Assembly (NCBI GenBank): GCA_900542265.1
Contig: UQML01000024.1
Coordinates: forward strand, 1-26,772
DNA length: 26,772 nt
Reading direction: 5' to 3'
Origin: an uncultured Eggerthella sp.
Lineage (GTDB): Bacteria > Actinomycetota > Coriobacteriia > Coriobacteriales > Eggerthellaceae
Made by a program: the position numbers and the translations under genes. This document shows positions 6,764 to 15,108 of this stretch, piece by piece. The stretch's first letter is position 1; each line of letters begins with the position of its first letter. Below the pieces are notes generated by a model that worked only from the letters and a program-made list of their open reading frames with translations, did not search any database and was not told where the DNA came from.

Positions 6764-7186
6764 CTATCGCAGCACTTCAGCAAGCGTTTCTTGCGTAACA
6801 AGGGCAACGCCGTTATCTTGCAAAAGCTTTTTAGCACGATCAACCTCTTTAACGCGTATTGCAACACATGTTGAAATTAAAGAGTAGCTATAGACAATAT
6901 TGAGCCCATCGTTAGCTAATAAAGAAACAACCGACTGAAGTTCGCCTGGAGTGTCATGGAGCTCAAATACAAGAATTTCAGTCATTGCAGCAGCAAACCC
7001 TTTAGCCTGCAAGATGTCAAGCGCTTTTTGTGGCTCGTCCAAAACAAAACGCGCAATACCAAAATCTCCCGAATCAGAGCAGCTAAAGCCACGAACATTA
7101 AGCTCTTCTTCAGCAAGAATATTTAAAATACGCAGCAAATGTCCCGGTTGCGATTGGGTAAAAACAGAAACTTGATAAATACTCAC
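6764..7186 (-). CDS. Tandem ACT-domain protein
   Basis: A 140-residue protein made of two ACT domains: residues 1-68 (SVFTQSQPGHLLRILNILAEEELNVRGFSCSD is the first core) and 70-140 (ILVFELHDTPGELQSVVSLLANDGLNIVYSYS is the second). ACT domains bind amino acids, so a sensing or allosteric role for an aromatic amino acid is a reasonable inference. The start codon is GTG with AAGGAG seven bases upstream. It overlaps the TGA of iorB by four bases. A two-ACT protein of this type commonly sits between iorAB and paaK. It has no catalytic or DNA-binding domain. Confidence 0.85.
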   Translation of the reverse strand: MSIYQVSVFTQSQPGHLLRILNILAEEELNVRGFSCSDSGDFGIARFVLDEPQKALDILQAKGFAAAMTEILVFELHDTPGELQSVVSLLANDGLNIVYSYSLISTCVAIRVKEVDRAKKLLQDNGVALVTQETLAEVLR

Positions 7187-7776
7187 AACTCTTCTCCTTG
7201 TGTATAAGCAACGCCCGCACGAAACGCGGCAATATTAATATCGATAGTTTTAGGTGGCACTTTCTCCCTAATAACTTGCTCCCAAAGTGATAAATCAAAA
7301 GGAAGCGATGGGGCAAGTGCACCGAGTAACACTACATTTGCGCACTTTGCTGTACCAGCAGATCGAGCGATCTTGGTAGCTGGAATAATGGTAGCACCAA
7401 GACCTTCAAGAGTATCATGCATACCTTGTGGCATGGATGCTTTTCCTGTAAGCACTGGCAAGGGCTTAATCGCTTCATTATTAACTACAAGCGATCCCCC
7501 CTCTTTCAAATAAGCGAGATTGCGCAATGCTTCTACTAATTCAAAAGATACAATATTATCAGCGCAGCCATAATCACACACCATAGTTTTAACGTCTTTA
7601 CCCAGACGTACAACGGTAGTTACAGCACCACCACGTTGCGACATGCCATGAATCTCAGAGATTTTAACATCTTGTCCAGCAGCAACTGCAACACGAGCAA
7701 GCATATCTGCTGCCGTAATTGTTCCTTGTCCACCGACACCGCATAGGAGCACGGTAAATACAGTGTTGTTATCCAT
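7183..7776 (-). CDS. iorB: Indolepyruvate ferredoxin oxidoreductase, beta subunit
   Basis: The gamma-type domain subunit, 197 residues, of the 2-oxoacid:ferredoxin oxidoreductase for aryl-pyruvates. It works with IorA to turn indolepyruvate, phenylpyruvate or hydroxyphenylpyruvate into aryl-acetyl-CoA, CO2 and reduced ferredoxin. The family marks are LLCGVGGQGT near residues 9-18 and SEIHGMSQRGGAV near 38-50. The start at 7776 has AAGGAG eight bases upstream. A longer reading frame running back into iorA is rejected because it adds an unrelated hydrophobic stretch. iorA ends 22 bp upstream, and the ACT gene overlaps its stop. Confidence 0.95.
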   Translation of the reverse strand: MDNNTVFTVLLCGVGGQGTITAADMLARVAVAAGQDVKISEIHGMSQRGGAVTTVVRLGKDVKTMVCDYGCADNIVSFELVEALRNLAYLKEGGSLVVNNEAIKPLPVLTGKASMPQGMHDTLEGLGATIIPATKIARSAGTAKCANVVLLGALAPSLPFDLSLWEQVIREKVPPKTIDINIAAFRAGVAYTQGEEL

Positions 7777-7798
7777 TTGAAATACTCCTTGATTGCTC

Positions 7799-9532
7799 TT
7801 AGTACGGTCTGATGGCATCAAAATTACAGTATTGCTCGCATTGGCCACATGCAACACAAAGAGAAGGATCAATGAGAGCGCAACCGGTCTCAGAATCTCG
7901 CGACAAAGCAGGACAGCCAAGCGTAATACAAACACCGCACGCTGTACAATCTGCAGTTACTTCAAATGACTTTTTAGGCGATTTATCAAGCAAGATGCAA
8001 GGACGCTCAAATACAATTACATCAAGTTCCTCACGACTCGTTGCAGTCTTGAGCGCCTGTCTTACCGCTTGAGCATCATAGGCATCAACACGCGCAACAT
8101 GATCAACACCGAGCGCTTCAAGCAAGCTGACAAGATCGAGCTCATGACTTTCGCGATTCTGCAACGTAATGCCATTGAATGGGTTTCCTTGTTGACCAGT
8201 CATCGCAGTGGTGCGGTTATCTAAGATACAGATTGTTCCACCACCTTTGTTATACACCGTATTCATCAAAGAAGAAAAACCTGAATGCGCAAAGGTGGAA
8301 TCTCCAATGATACCCACAACAGGCCTATGCTCCGTTCCACTCATCGCCAATTCAAAACCATGAGACATAGAAACAGAAGCGCCCATGTCAAGGGTGGTAT
8401 CGATCGAAGAAAGAGGAGGTAGAGCACCTAAGGTATAACAACCAATGTCTCCCGTAACAATAGCACGTAAACGTGAAAGTTCTTTAAATACAAGGCGATG
8501 GGGACAACCTGCACAGAGGGCTGGTGGTCTTGAAGGAATTGATGCGGGCTCTTTGAGATGCTCTGGTAAGGGTTTACCAAATGCGATCAGGATATCGCGC
8601 GGATGAATCTCTCCTTCACGCGGGAGTGCGGTATCAAAGGCGCTCAACACAATACCCTGTGCTTTTACGGCATCAGAGAGAAATGTGGATGCTTCCTCAA
8701 CCACATATACATCATCATGTTCTTGTGCAAATTCCTGCAAGAGCTTGGCGGGAAGAGGCCAGGCAATACCCAGTTTTAATATGTCTACTTCAGGTAGTGC
8801 TTCTTTTACATGTTCATACACCGCACCCGCACAAATAACGCCCACAGAAGCAGGTACATCCGCCTTTTCAATACGGTTATATTTACAAGTTTCGACCCAT
8901 GCACGCAATAAATCCATGCGCTTGGATAATACCTTACGACGTGGCTTTGCAAATGCAGGCATCATAACCCACTTATTGGGATCAGTCTCATAGGGTTTAA
9001 TATCGCAGGCAGTACGATTGCCTATCTCAACGGGACTTTTGGTATGAGAAGTACGCACTGTTGTACGAATCATAAACGGGGTATCAAAGCGCTCAGAGAG
9101 ATCATAAGCATCATGAGCAAATTGCTTTGCCTCACACGAATCCGATGGCTCGAACAAAGGTAGATGAGCAGCCATCGCGTAATAGCGTGAATCCTGCTCA
9201 TTTTGAGAAGAAAACATCCCCGGGTCATCAGCAGCTAATATAAGCATGCCACCATTGACACCGGTGTACGCAGCGGTAAACAGAGGATCAGCAGCAACAT
9301 TAACACCAACATGTTTCATAGTCGTAAGAGTGCGAGCACCAGCTGCTGAAGCGCCTACCGCAACTTCAAGGGCCACCTTTTCGTTTGGACACCACTCGGC
9401 ATACACCTCAGGCAACGTGGCAAAAAACTCCATCGTCTCTGTTGAGGGAGTACCTGGGTATGCCGTGCCAATATGAACTCCCGCTTCCCACGCACCGTGA
9501 GCTATCGCTTCATTTCCCGATAGAAGCTTCAT
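7799..9532 (-). CDS. iorA: Indolepyruvate ferredoxin oxidoreductase, alpha subunit
   Basis: Catalytic subunit of 577 residues, thiamine-diphosphate dependent. It starts with the typical LSGNEAIAHGAWEAGV and GTAYPGTPST. The TPP-binding half contains CAGCPHR, GDIGCYTLG and GDSTFAHSGF. Its C terminus is a two-cluster ferredoxin domain: CTACGVCITLGCP and CVACGQCEQYCN. In the second motif Asn follows the last Cys where Pro is usual. It is first in the operon iorA-iorB-ACT-paaK-gluQ. The ribosome site is poor, since the only AAGGA lies about 15 bases before the ATG. It makes the reduced ferredoxin that the Ech hydrogenase in this window could use. Confidence 0.96.
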   Translation of the reverse strand: MKLLSGNEAIAHGAWEAGVHIGTAYPGTPSTETMEFFATLPEVYAEWCPNEKVALEVAVGASAAGARTLTTMKHVGVNVAADPLFTAAYTGVNGGMLILAADDPGMFSSQNEQDSRYYAMAAHLPLFEPSDSCEAKQFAHDAYDLSERFDTPFMIRTTVRTSHTKSPVEIGNRTACDIKPYETDPNKWVMMPAFAKPRRKVLSKRMDLLRAWVETCKYNRIEKADVPASVGVICAGAVYEHVKEALPEVDILKLGIAWPLPAKLLQEFAQEHDDVYVVEEASTFLSDAVKAQGIVLSAFDTALPREGEIHPRDILIAFGKPLPEHLKEPASIPSRPPALCAGCPHRLVFKELSRLRAIVTGDIGCYTLGALPPLSSIDTTLDMGASVSMSHGFELAMSGTEHRPVVGIIGDSTFAHSGFSSLMNTVYNKGGGTICILDNRTTAMTGQQGNPFNGITLQNRESHELDLVSLLEALGVDHVARVDAYDAQAVRQALKTATSREELDVIVFERPCILLDKSPKKSFEVTADCTACGVCITLGCPALSRDSETGCALIDPSLCVACGQCEQYCNFDAIRPY

Positions 9533-9563
9533 AATATCTGCAATCCATCCTTATTTTCTCGCC

Positions 9564-9580
9564 TGTTGTTACTGACAACA
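9564..9580. promoter_or_regulatory. Palindrome between the FHA gene and iorA
   Basis: TGTTGT-TACTG-ACAACA has perfect 6-bp arms and lies about 30 bp upstream of iorA in the 53-bp gap after the FHA gene. No T-run follows. A regulator site for the ior operon is possible but unproven. Confidence 0.3.
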
Positions 9581-9585
9581 AAGGT

Positions 9586-10077
9586 CTACTCTTGCGCATA
9601 TTTCAAGACAAAACACCCAATTTGGATAATGTCGCCATCATGCAACATAACATGATCAATATTGGCGTTATTAACCCATACACCATTGAATGACCCATCG
9701 TCTTGAATAGACCACCCATCACCAACGCGTTCAAGCGTTGCGTGCGAGCGTGATACGGTCACATCGTTTAAGAAAATCTCACATTTTGGTGATCTGCCAA
9801 CTACTTCACGATCACCTTGAAGTTCATAAACAACTCCTTCTTGGCGACCATATTGCACAGTGAGCGTGGACCTTTTTTGTGCGTCATGAGAAGGCGTTTC
9901 TTCTACCGATGGAGTAAGAGCTGTTCCATCATGCTCTACTGCTTCAGCTACTTCGGTATGATTAAGAGGTACCGTTTTGAACTGCTGCGTTGAACCGCCT
10001 TGAAAGCGGTAACCACACGCAGGACAGACCGTTGTATTTTGATCCAAAGTTGTTTGGCAAATTGGACACGTAATCAT
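9586..10077 (-). CDS. Zinc-ribbon and FHA-domain protein
   Basis: A 163-residue cytosolic protein. Residues 1-25 form a zinc ribbon with Cys4, Cys7, Cys18 and Cys21 (CPIC, CPAC). Residues 26-70 are a Thr/Ser/Glu-rich linker that could be phosphorylated. Residues 71-162 are a forkhead-associated domain with the phosphothreonine-binding marks VGRSPKCEI (93-101), SRSH (109-112) and NGVWVN (131-136). FHA domains read Ser/Thr-kinase signals and often act in cell-wall control in Actinomycetota. It follows the D,D-carboxypeptidase gene. AAGGA lies six bases before the ATG, and a TATAAT-like -10 lies at 10119-10114, so it may have its own promoter. Confidence 0.87.
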   Translation of the reverse strand: MITCPICQTTLDQNTTVCPACGYRFQGGSTQQFKTVPLNHTEVAEAVEHDGTALTPSVEETPSHDAQKRSTLTVQYGRQEGVVYELQGDREVVGRSPKCEIFLNDVTVSRSHATLERVGDGWSIQDDGSFNGVWVNNANIDHVMLHDGDIIQIGCFVLKYAQE

Positions 10078-10162
10078 GCATTATCCTTACGGGCTCTCGA
10101 GATATTTTTTCTCATTATAGTTGAAATGTAGTTATATGCTTCTCAAACCACATACGCAATCT

Positions 10163-11563
10163 TTATGCAGCTTTCATATCACTTACGAGCGGTGTGGTAT
10201 TGACTAAAACACTTGTAGCTTGAGTAGGCTGACCTGTTATCGAACGTATTGCACGATCCCAAAAAATGCCAACCCCTTCAAAAAAATTTGGTCCAGCGCA
10301 ATCTTGTGCTGCAATAATGTCGGCTGTTGCAATCACTTCATTATGTTGTTTAAACGACAAGGTTCCAACTTTTTGCCCAGCACGAACATCACCTTGCACA
10401 TCATCAAACACCGCTTCTTGACTTACATTTCCTTCCAGTGCAAAAATCTCAACTGTTTCAGAGGGATTTTGTAGTGTTGCATCAAAGGTTTCATCAATCC
10501 ACGAGTTATTAGACACCTTAGCAACAACAGGAACTTCTTGAGTTTGATTGTTATATGTCATCGAAACGGTTTGGGTTGAATGAACAAGAGGATAAGAAAT
10601 TGTATTATCATAGACCCAATTAAGCAGTGTCTTGCAATCAGTAAAACGCTGCTGCTCATCACTTGCATGCAAAATGATAGCGTAGGTGATTGTGTCATTT
10701 CTCTTAGCTGCACCTGCAAAACAGCTACCTGCTAGTTCAGTAAAACCGGTTTTAATGCCACAGGCTCCTTCATAGCTTTCAAGAAAAAGATCTGTTGATA
10801 TAAGCTCAAGAGGCGTTTCTACTCCATTGCGTGTTACGGTAATAGTTGCTTTTGGTGTTGAAACAATCGATCTAAATAGATCAGATTGCATCGCGCAGCG
10901 GCTCATTAATGACACATCATAAGCACTTGAATAAAAATCTCCTTGATACTTATCAAAGTCGAGACCATGGGGATTTCCAAAGCGCGAATCATTCATGCCA
11001 AGCTCTTGTGCTTTATCGTTCATTGCCTGAATAAAGGCATCATAGCCATTAGAAGGAAGATCCTCTCTCCCCTCTTCACTCATCTTATCGAGAATTCCAT
11101 TTCCTAAATTTTCTGCAAGCGCTTGAGCAGCATCATTACCCGAACAAATCATCAGAGCGCGTAGTGCATCATCGCGCGATAAAATATCACCTGCTTGCAA
11201 CATTGCCGAAGACTCACCAATGGAAGCAGCGCCAGAAGAAACTTCAATTCGTGTTGATTCATCTGAATTCTCAAGTGAGACAATAGCCGTCATGATTTTA
11301 GTTACCGAAGCAATCTTGGTCTTTTCGTGGGCATTGCGCGCAAAATACTCTTGACCATCTTGATCAACCACATAAGCATATTCAGCTGAAATATTAGGAA
11401 GCACCGAAGCGGTATAGCCCAAAGACTCCGCACTCGTCCCTTTAATCTCATCGCTATTACGAACATCTGCAAAAGCAGTTACTGGCAAGCAAGCAAATAC
11501 GAGCAGAATGCTTAACCAAACAATAAAAAAACTTTTTACGTTTTGTGAAAAGATGAGCTTCAT
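10163..11563 (-). CDS. D-alanyl-D-alanine carboxypeptidase (penicillin-binding protein 5/6 type, peptidase S11)
   Basis: Serine D,D-carboxypeptidase of 466 residues that trims the terminal D-Ala from peptidoglycan stem peptides. It has a signal peptide of about 32 residues (MKLIFSQNVK, a hydrophobic core, then TAFA before the cut). The three active-site motifs are SVTK (86-89, nucleophile Ser86), SGN (141-143) and KTG (271-273). A C-terminal PBP5-like beta domain follows. The ATG at 11563 is chosen because it gives a classical signal peptide. The longer frame begins with TTG, adds an acidic leader and would start near the predicted transcript end. AGGAG is 12 bases upstream, a long spacing. 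It was not assigned to dacA, dacB or dacF. Confidence 0.93.
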   Translation of the reverse strand: MKLIFSQNVKSFFIVWLSILLVFACLPVTAFADVRNSDEIKGTSAESLGYTASVLPNISAEYAYVVDQDGQEYFARNAHEKTKIASVTKIMTAIVSLENSDESTRIEVSSGAASIGESSAMLQAGDILSRDDALRALMICSGNDAAQALAENLGNGILDKMSEEGREDLPSNGYDAFIQAMNDKAQELGMNDSRFGNPHGLDFDKYQGDFYSSAYDVSLMSRCAMQSDLFRSIVSTPKATITVTRNGVETPLELISTDLFLESYEGACGIKTGFTELAGSCFAGAAKRNDTITYAIILHASDEQQRFTDCKTLLNWVYDNTISYPLVHSTQTVSMTYNNQTQEVPVVAKVSNNSWIDETFDATLQNPSETVEIFALEGNVSQEAVFDDVQGDVRAGQKVGTLSFKQHNEVIATADIIAAQDCAGPNFFEGVGIFWDRAIRSITGQPTQATSVLVNTTPLVSDMKAA

Positions 11564-11597
11564 ATCAGCAAATAACTCCTTCACATCATCATTCAAA

Positions 11598-11625
11598 ATT
11601 ATTGTCTACATCCTTATGCAAGCAA
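11598..11625 (-). promoter_or_regulatory. Possible promoter of the D,D-carboxypeptidase gene
   Basis: On the minus strand TTGCTT (11625-11620), 16 bp and AATAAT (11603-11598). A transcript starting near 11590 would support the ATG at 11563 as start. The -35 match is weak. Confidence 0.35.
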
Positions 11626-11668
11626 AACAATGAAGCATACTACCTAATGACTATATCTCGGGATACTT

Positions 11669-13840
11669 TTATTTGGTACCGCGCAAAATCACTTTGTCTT
11701 TAGGGCGATATACCGAGGTAAACGTTGATTGATCAATTATAGATCCAGAGGAATCTTTAACAATGCGCTCAATGCTAATCTGTGATCCATTCGTACCGGT
11801 AGTTTGCACTGTTTCAGTTCCTTGTTTGCGGGTGGGATCGTTTTTATACACCGTTTTAAACGGCTCGCCTTCTTGCCAATCTCCATACGTGGTAGTTACC
11901 TCATATCCAGGATCCACACCATAAAGTTTTGCGGACACTGAAGAATCGTTCGAACTCATCTGCAACAAGACATCAGAGGTAGTGTTGTTTTCCCAAACAA
12001 GATCAAGATTAGGATAAGAGATTGCGGCATCACGACCTTTAGGATAGCTCGCAATATAGAGAGAGTGGTTATAGCGTTTAACGATAGGATAACCAGCTTC
12101 ATATACCGCATTGAATACAGTCGTAGCAACCTGGCAAATTCCCCCACCTACTGCATCAGAATATTCCCCATCGACAATAGCTCCCGCACCTTTATATCCT
12201 TTATCAGCGGTTGCCTCACCGGCAGTCTCATTAAAAGACCACGTGCCACCATTAGCTTTACAAATTGAATTGTTTAAAAACTCTGAAGCAAGAGAAATGT
12301 TGGTAACACGCGAAGTATTTTTTGAAGAAAATTGCGTAGTAAAAGATGAAATCTCACTAATCAAACCAATATCAAGTGCTTCTTCAAATGAAATAGTATG
12401 AGGAAGGTCAACACTGGTGACCTCAATCTTCAAAGGATCATGACGTTCAGCAGGTCCAAAAAGTTCACGGTTTGTAATCTCAGTTGCTTTTTGGGCATCA
12501 GGAATTTCACCCGTCGCATTGGAACTTACCTGAATGGATCCACCTGCTAATCGCTCGAACGAAATAGTTAAATCACTTTCACGAAGATCTTGATGATTGG
12601 CTTTAAGAATAGCTGATTTAGCTTTTGCCTCATTAACTATAGGTACTAAATTGTATCCGCCAAACACTTCATCGATACGTGTAGTAATCCATTGTGCAAG
12701 CTCATCGCGTGAAACATCGACACTATGCCCTTTGTACGTATAGACAATACCTGCACCAATGGAGCGATTGATAGTTGAAGCAACTTCTTTTGCCTGATCA
12801 AAGGTAATGCGCGATGGTAAAAATTCAGGCTGAAGCACAAAATCAGCCTGAGATTGATCTCCTAAATAGCCAACGTTGAGCTTTTCGCGTACCCAGTCGG
12901 TAGTTACTTCATTACCATCATGACCCTCAAAAGCAACAGCCTGCCCATTTTCCATAGAAATATTTGAATCAAGACGCATTGACCCTACTGATTTAGTCAT
13001 TTCTTCAGCAAGGCGATTGAGCGCTTCATCATTAAACTCACACTGAGGTTCAAGAGCAACTGAGCCAAATTGAGCTCTAAGTCGACTAAAGAACCCTCCA
13101 TTATCACGACCGATCAAATACGCTTCTTGCGCATAAGCAGAAGGATCAAACGTAGCTCCTACCTCGGCAGGAGGAGTGGTCCATTGCGTGCGACTTGAGA
13201 GCGCTTCTTCATAGGAAAGCTGCTCTTCAATTTGAGCTTGACCCTTATTTTCATCAGGTGTTTGTGGAGCGTTTTTGGCTTCTTCATCTTTAAAAAAGAC
13301 CACGCGATTTGTCTCAAAACGACTACCATAAACATCTTGTATAGCAGCGCTAGCTTCATCTTGCGTCATACCCGACACATCAACTGATCCCACTGATATT
13401 CCCTGATAAATTCTATTGCTTGTCAAAAGAGCATCAATACCACCAATAAGCACACAAACAAGTACAATACCGACAATGAGAGAGATATGCTTTTTACGCT
13501 TAATTAAAGGCATGACTTTTTTTGGCCACGTTTGAGTCATAGTGGCCAAATTAGCATAATGTGGCGATGGTGTTTTCTTTTGTGCACCAGATTTTTGTCG
13601 CTGTTTGTTCTGCTGTCTCTGCGGTGTTTTTTTGTACGTTTGACTACGGGCATGAGAGGATTTCGAAGAATGAACACCACGCTGAGCATGTGCTTTGCTT
13701 TGCCTAACATGGCCTTTGGGAGCACATGTTAGGGTTGTCGTATCCTTTTTTGCTTCTCTTTTGTTCCGTGGAGATTTGGATTGCTTTTTTGAAACAGAAG
13801 GACGAGGTTTGCGAGGAGTTGGCTGCCGATTCTGGCTCAT
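11669..13840 (-). CDS. VanW-family membrane-anchored protein with basic N-terminal tail
   Basis: A 723-residue protein. Residues 1-115 are strikingly rich in Lys, Arg, Gln and Ser, predicted cytosolic and disordered. Residues 119-140 are a single membrane segment. The outside part resembles peptidoglycan-binding domain-4/YoaR-type repeats. The VanW domain lies near residues 495-625 (SRVTNISLASEFLNN, GGTWSFNETAGEAT, GGGICQVATTVFNAVYEAG). A G5-like beta segment (EGEPFKTVYKNDPTRKQGTETV) ends it. The function of VanW proteins is not firmly known; a cell-wall role is inferred. AGGAG is five bases before the ATG, which overlaps the pgsA stop (TAATG), so pgsA and this gene are coupled. Confidence 0.88.
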   Translation of the reverse strand: MSQNRQPTPRKPRPSVSKKQSKSPRNKREAKKDTTTLTCAPKGHVRQSKAHAQRGVHSSKSSHARSQTYKKTPQRQQNKQRQKSGAQKKTPSPHYANLATMTQTWPKKVMPLIKRKKHISLIVGIVLVCVLIGGIDALLTSNRIYQGISVGSVDVSGMTQDEASAAIQDVYGSRFETNRVVFFKDEEAKNAPQTPDENKGQAQIEEQLSYEEALSSRTQWTTPPAEVGATFDPSAYAQEAYLIGRDNGGFFSRLRAQFGSVALEPQCEFNDEALNRLAEEMTKSVGSMRLDSNISMENGQAVAFEGHDGNEVTTDWVREKLNVGYLGDQSQADFVLQPEFLPSRITFDQAKEVASTINRSIGAGIVYTYKGHSVDVSRDELAQWITTRIDEVFGGYNLVPIVNEAKAKSAILKANHQDLRESDLTISFERLAGGSIQVSSNATGEIPDAQKATEITNRELFGPAERHDPLKIEVTSVDLPHTISFEEALDIGLISEISSFTTQFSSKNTSRVTNISLASEFLNNSICKANGGTWSFNETAGEATADKGYKGAGAIVDGEYSDAVGGGICQVATTVFNAVYEAGYPIVKRYNHSLYIASYPKGRDAAISYPNLDLVWENNTTSDVLLQMSSNDSSVSAKLYGVDPGYEVTTTYGDWQEGEPFKTVYKNDPTRKQGTETVQTTGTNGSQISIERIVKDSSGSIIDQSTFTSVYRPKDKVILRGTK

Positions 13841-14481
13841 TAGCACTCCTTCTTAAGTGTTTCTTTGGCTTGTTTCACTTGGGACAAAGCAGTTTTGATG
13901 TAATAAATCGTAGTAAAAATAGAGAGAAAAAGGCCAAGATAAACAAACCAAAATCCCCACGAATAAAGATCATGATTAAAGAATGGAAGCCACGAAAAAT
14001 CACATATTCCAAGGCCGGTCAATAAGGGTATGTTGAGAAGAATTCCTGCAAATCCAACATAAAGGCAAGTCGTGGCAAATTTACCTAAATAGATGACATC
14101 TACACGGACACGCCACTTCTTTAAAATGTAGGCTCCACCAAGTAAAAGACAAAGATCACGAATAATAACAAACAGGATAATCCAAACAGGAATTCTACCG
14201 ACAAGTAGAAGACCTACAACGCCTGATATCAGCAAAAGCCTATCTACTGCCGGATCAAGGAGCTGACCAAGTTTTGATACTGAATTAGTTCTGCGGGCAA
14301 CTTGCCCATCTATCCAATCAGTAGAAGCTGCAAAAGCAAAAAGAATCGTTGCTGCAAGATTGTAACCATGTAAAAGAAGGTATAGAAATACCGGAATCAT
14401 ACATAATCGAATGAAAGAAAGCACATTAGGAATGGTAAGGATTTTATTGCTTACTTCATATGTCTGCTCCGCTTGAGCCAT
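13840..14481 (-). CDS. pgsA: CDP-alcohol phosphatidyltransferase, PgsA-like (phosphatidylglycerophosphate synthase)
   Basis: Integral membrane enzyme of 213 residues, making phosphatidylglycerophosphate from CDP-diacylglycerol and glycerol-3-phosphate. The full CDP-alcohol motif is present, D-x2-DG-x2-AR-x8-G-x3-D-x3-D, at Asp55, Asp58, Asp76 and Asp80 (DWIDGQVARR, LGQLLDPAVDR). About six hydrophobic segments surround it. It begins with IPNVLSFIRL, as PgsA proteins do. AGAGAGG lies just upstream of the ATG. Its TAA overlaps the ATG of the VanW gene by one base. Another CDP-alcohol transferase such as a cardiolipin synthase of this fold is possible, but PgsA fits length and N terminus best. 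Confidence 0.88.
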   Translation of the reverse strand: MAQAEQTYEVSNKILTIPNVLSFIRLCMIPVFLYLLLHGYNLAATILFAFAASTDWIDGQVARRTNSVSKLGQLLDPAVDRLLLISGVVGLLLVGRIPVWIILFVIIRDLCLLLGGAYILKKWRVRVDVIYLGKFATTCLYVGFAGILLNIPLLTGLGICDFSWLPFFNHDLYSWGFWFVYLGLFLSIFTTIYYIKTALSQVKQAKETLKKEC

Positions 14482-14533
14482 ATACCTCTCTCTTATCTCA
14501 CAATCGTGCTATAACAACGAGTATTAAGTATAC

Positions 14534-14563
14534 AAAAAAGCCAGGACTTGCCACCCCGGCTTT
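14534..14563 (-). terminator. Terminator of the ech hydrogenase operon
   Basis: On the minus strand AAAGCCGGGG pairs with TCCTGGCTTT (10 bp including two G-U pairs) around a 7-base loop, followed by a run of T. It lies about 45 bp after echF and ahead of pgsA, separating the two transcription units. Confidence 0.85.
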
Positions 14564-14608
14564 AAAGTAATTGTAAGGTTTAGGAAACAGTAAACTATAA
14601 ATTTTCTA

Positions 14609-15103
14609 CTACTCATCTGCCTTTTTTGACTCATCAGCAGCTTGTGCGGCTTCTTTCTCTGCTTTAGCTGCTTCACGAGCTGCCTTGGCCTCAAGTGCTT
14701 TACGCACTTTCTCTGCTTTTTCCGCTTCTTTACGTGCAGCTTCCGCAAGTTCTTCTTCTGTTGGAGCGGGTTTTTCGCACTCAGTTATAGTCTTTTGCGG
14801 AGCCGGCTTAGTAAACTGTGGCTCTGATGAGAGACAATGCTGAGGACATTCACGCACACACACTTGACACTGAATACAATCAAAACGATTTATAGTCCAC
14901 ATCTCATGCGCTTTATCTACCGTGATTGCCCCGGTAGGACAACGTTTTTGGCAAATACCACACATGATGCAAGATTTGATATCGATCTCAATATGACCAC
15001 GCAAGCCTTCAGGAGCAGGCTTTTCTTCAAAAGGATAAAGAACCGTTTCAGGTTTTTTGAAAAGCGAGCGTAGGGTCATTTTTCCTAACTTAAAACTTCC
15101 CAT
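14609..15103 (-). CDS. echF: Ech hydrogenase subunit F (two [4Fe-4S] ferredoxin-like, NuoI homologue)
   Basis: Electron-entry subunit of 164 residues in the Ech hydrogenase. Two [4Fe-4S] motifs are seen: Cys45, 48, 51, 55 (CIMCGICQKRCP) and Cys76, 79, 82, 86 (CIQCQVCVRECP). It accepts electrons from ferredoxin and passes them to EchC. Residues 100-164 form an unusual Ala/Lys/Glu-rich, probably helical tail beyond the usual end of the family. The start at 15103 is chosen because AGGAG lies just upstream and echE ends five bases before. It is the last of six genes and is followed by a strong terminator. Confidence 0.93.
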   Translation of the reverse strand: MGSFKLGKMTLRSLFKKPETVLYPFEEKPAPEGLRGHIEIDIKSCIMCGICQKRCPTGAITVDKAHEMWTINRFDCIQCQVCVRECPQHCLSSEPQFTKPAPQKTITECEKPAPTEEELAEAARKEAEKAEKVRKALEAKAAREAAKAEKEAAQAADESKKADE

Positions 15104-15108
15104 AACTC

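Noticed and set aside
7777..7935. Extended iorB N terminus with a hydrophobic stretch resembling a signal peptide
   Set aside because: The extension lies antiphase over the iorA 3' end; IorB family proteins start just before GVGGQG and AAGGAG precedes the ATG at 7776.
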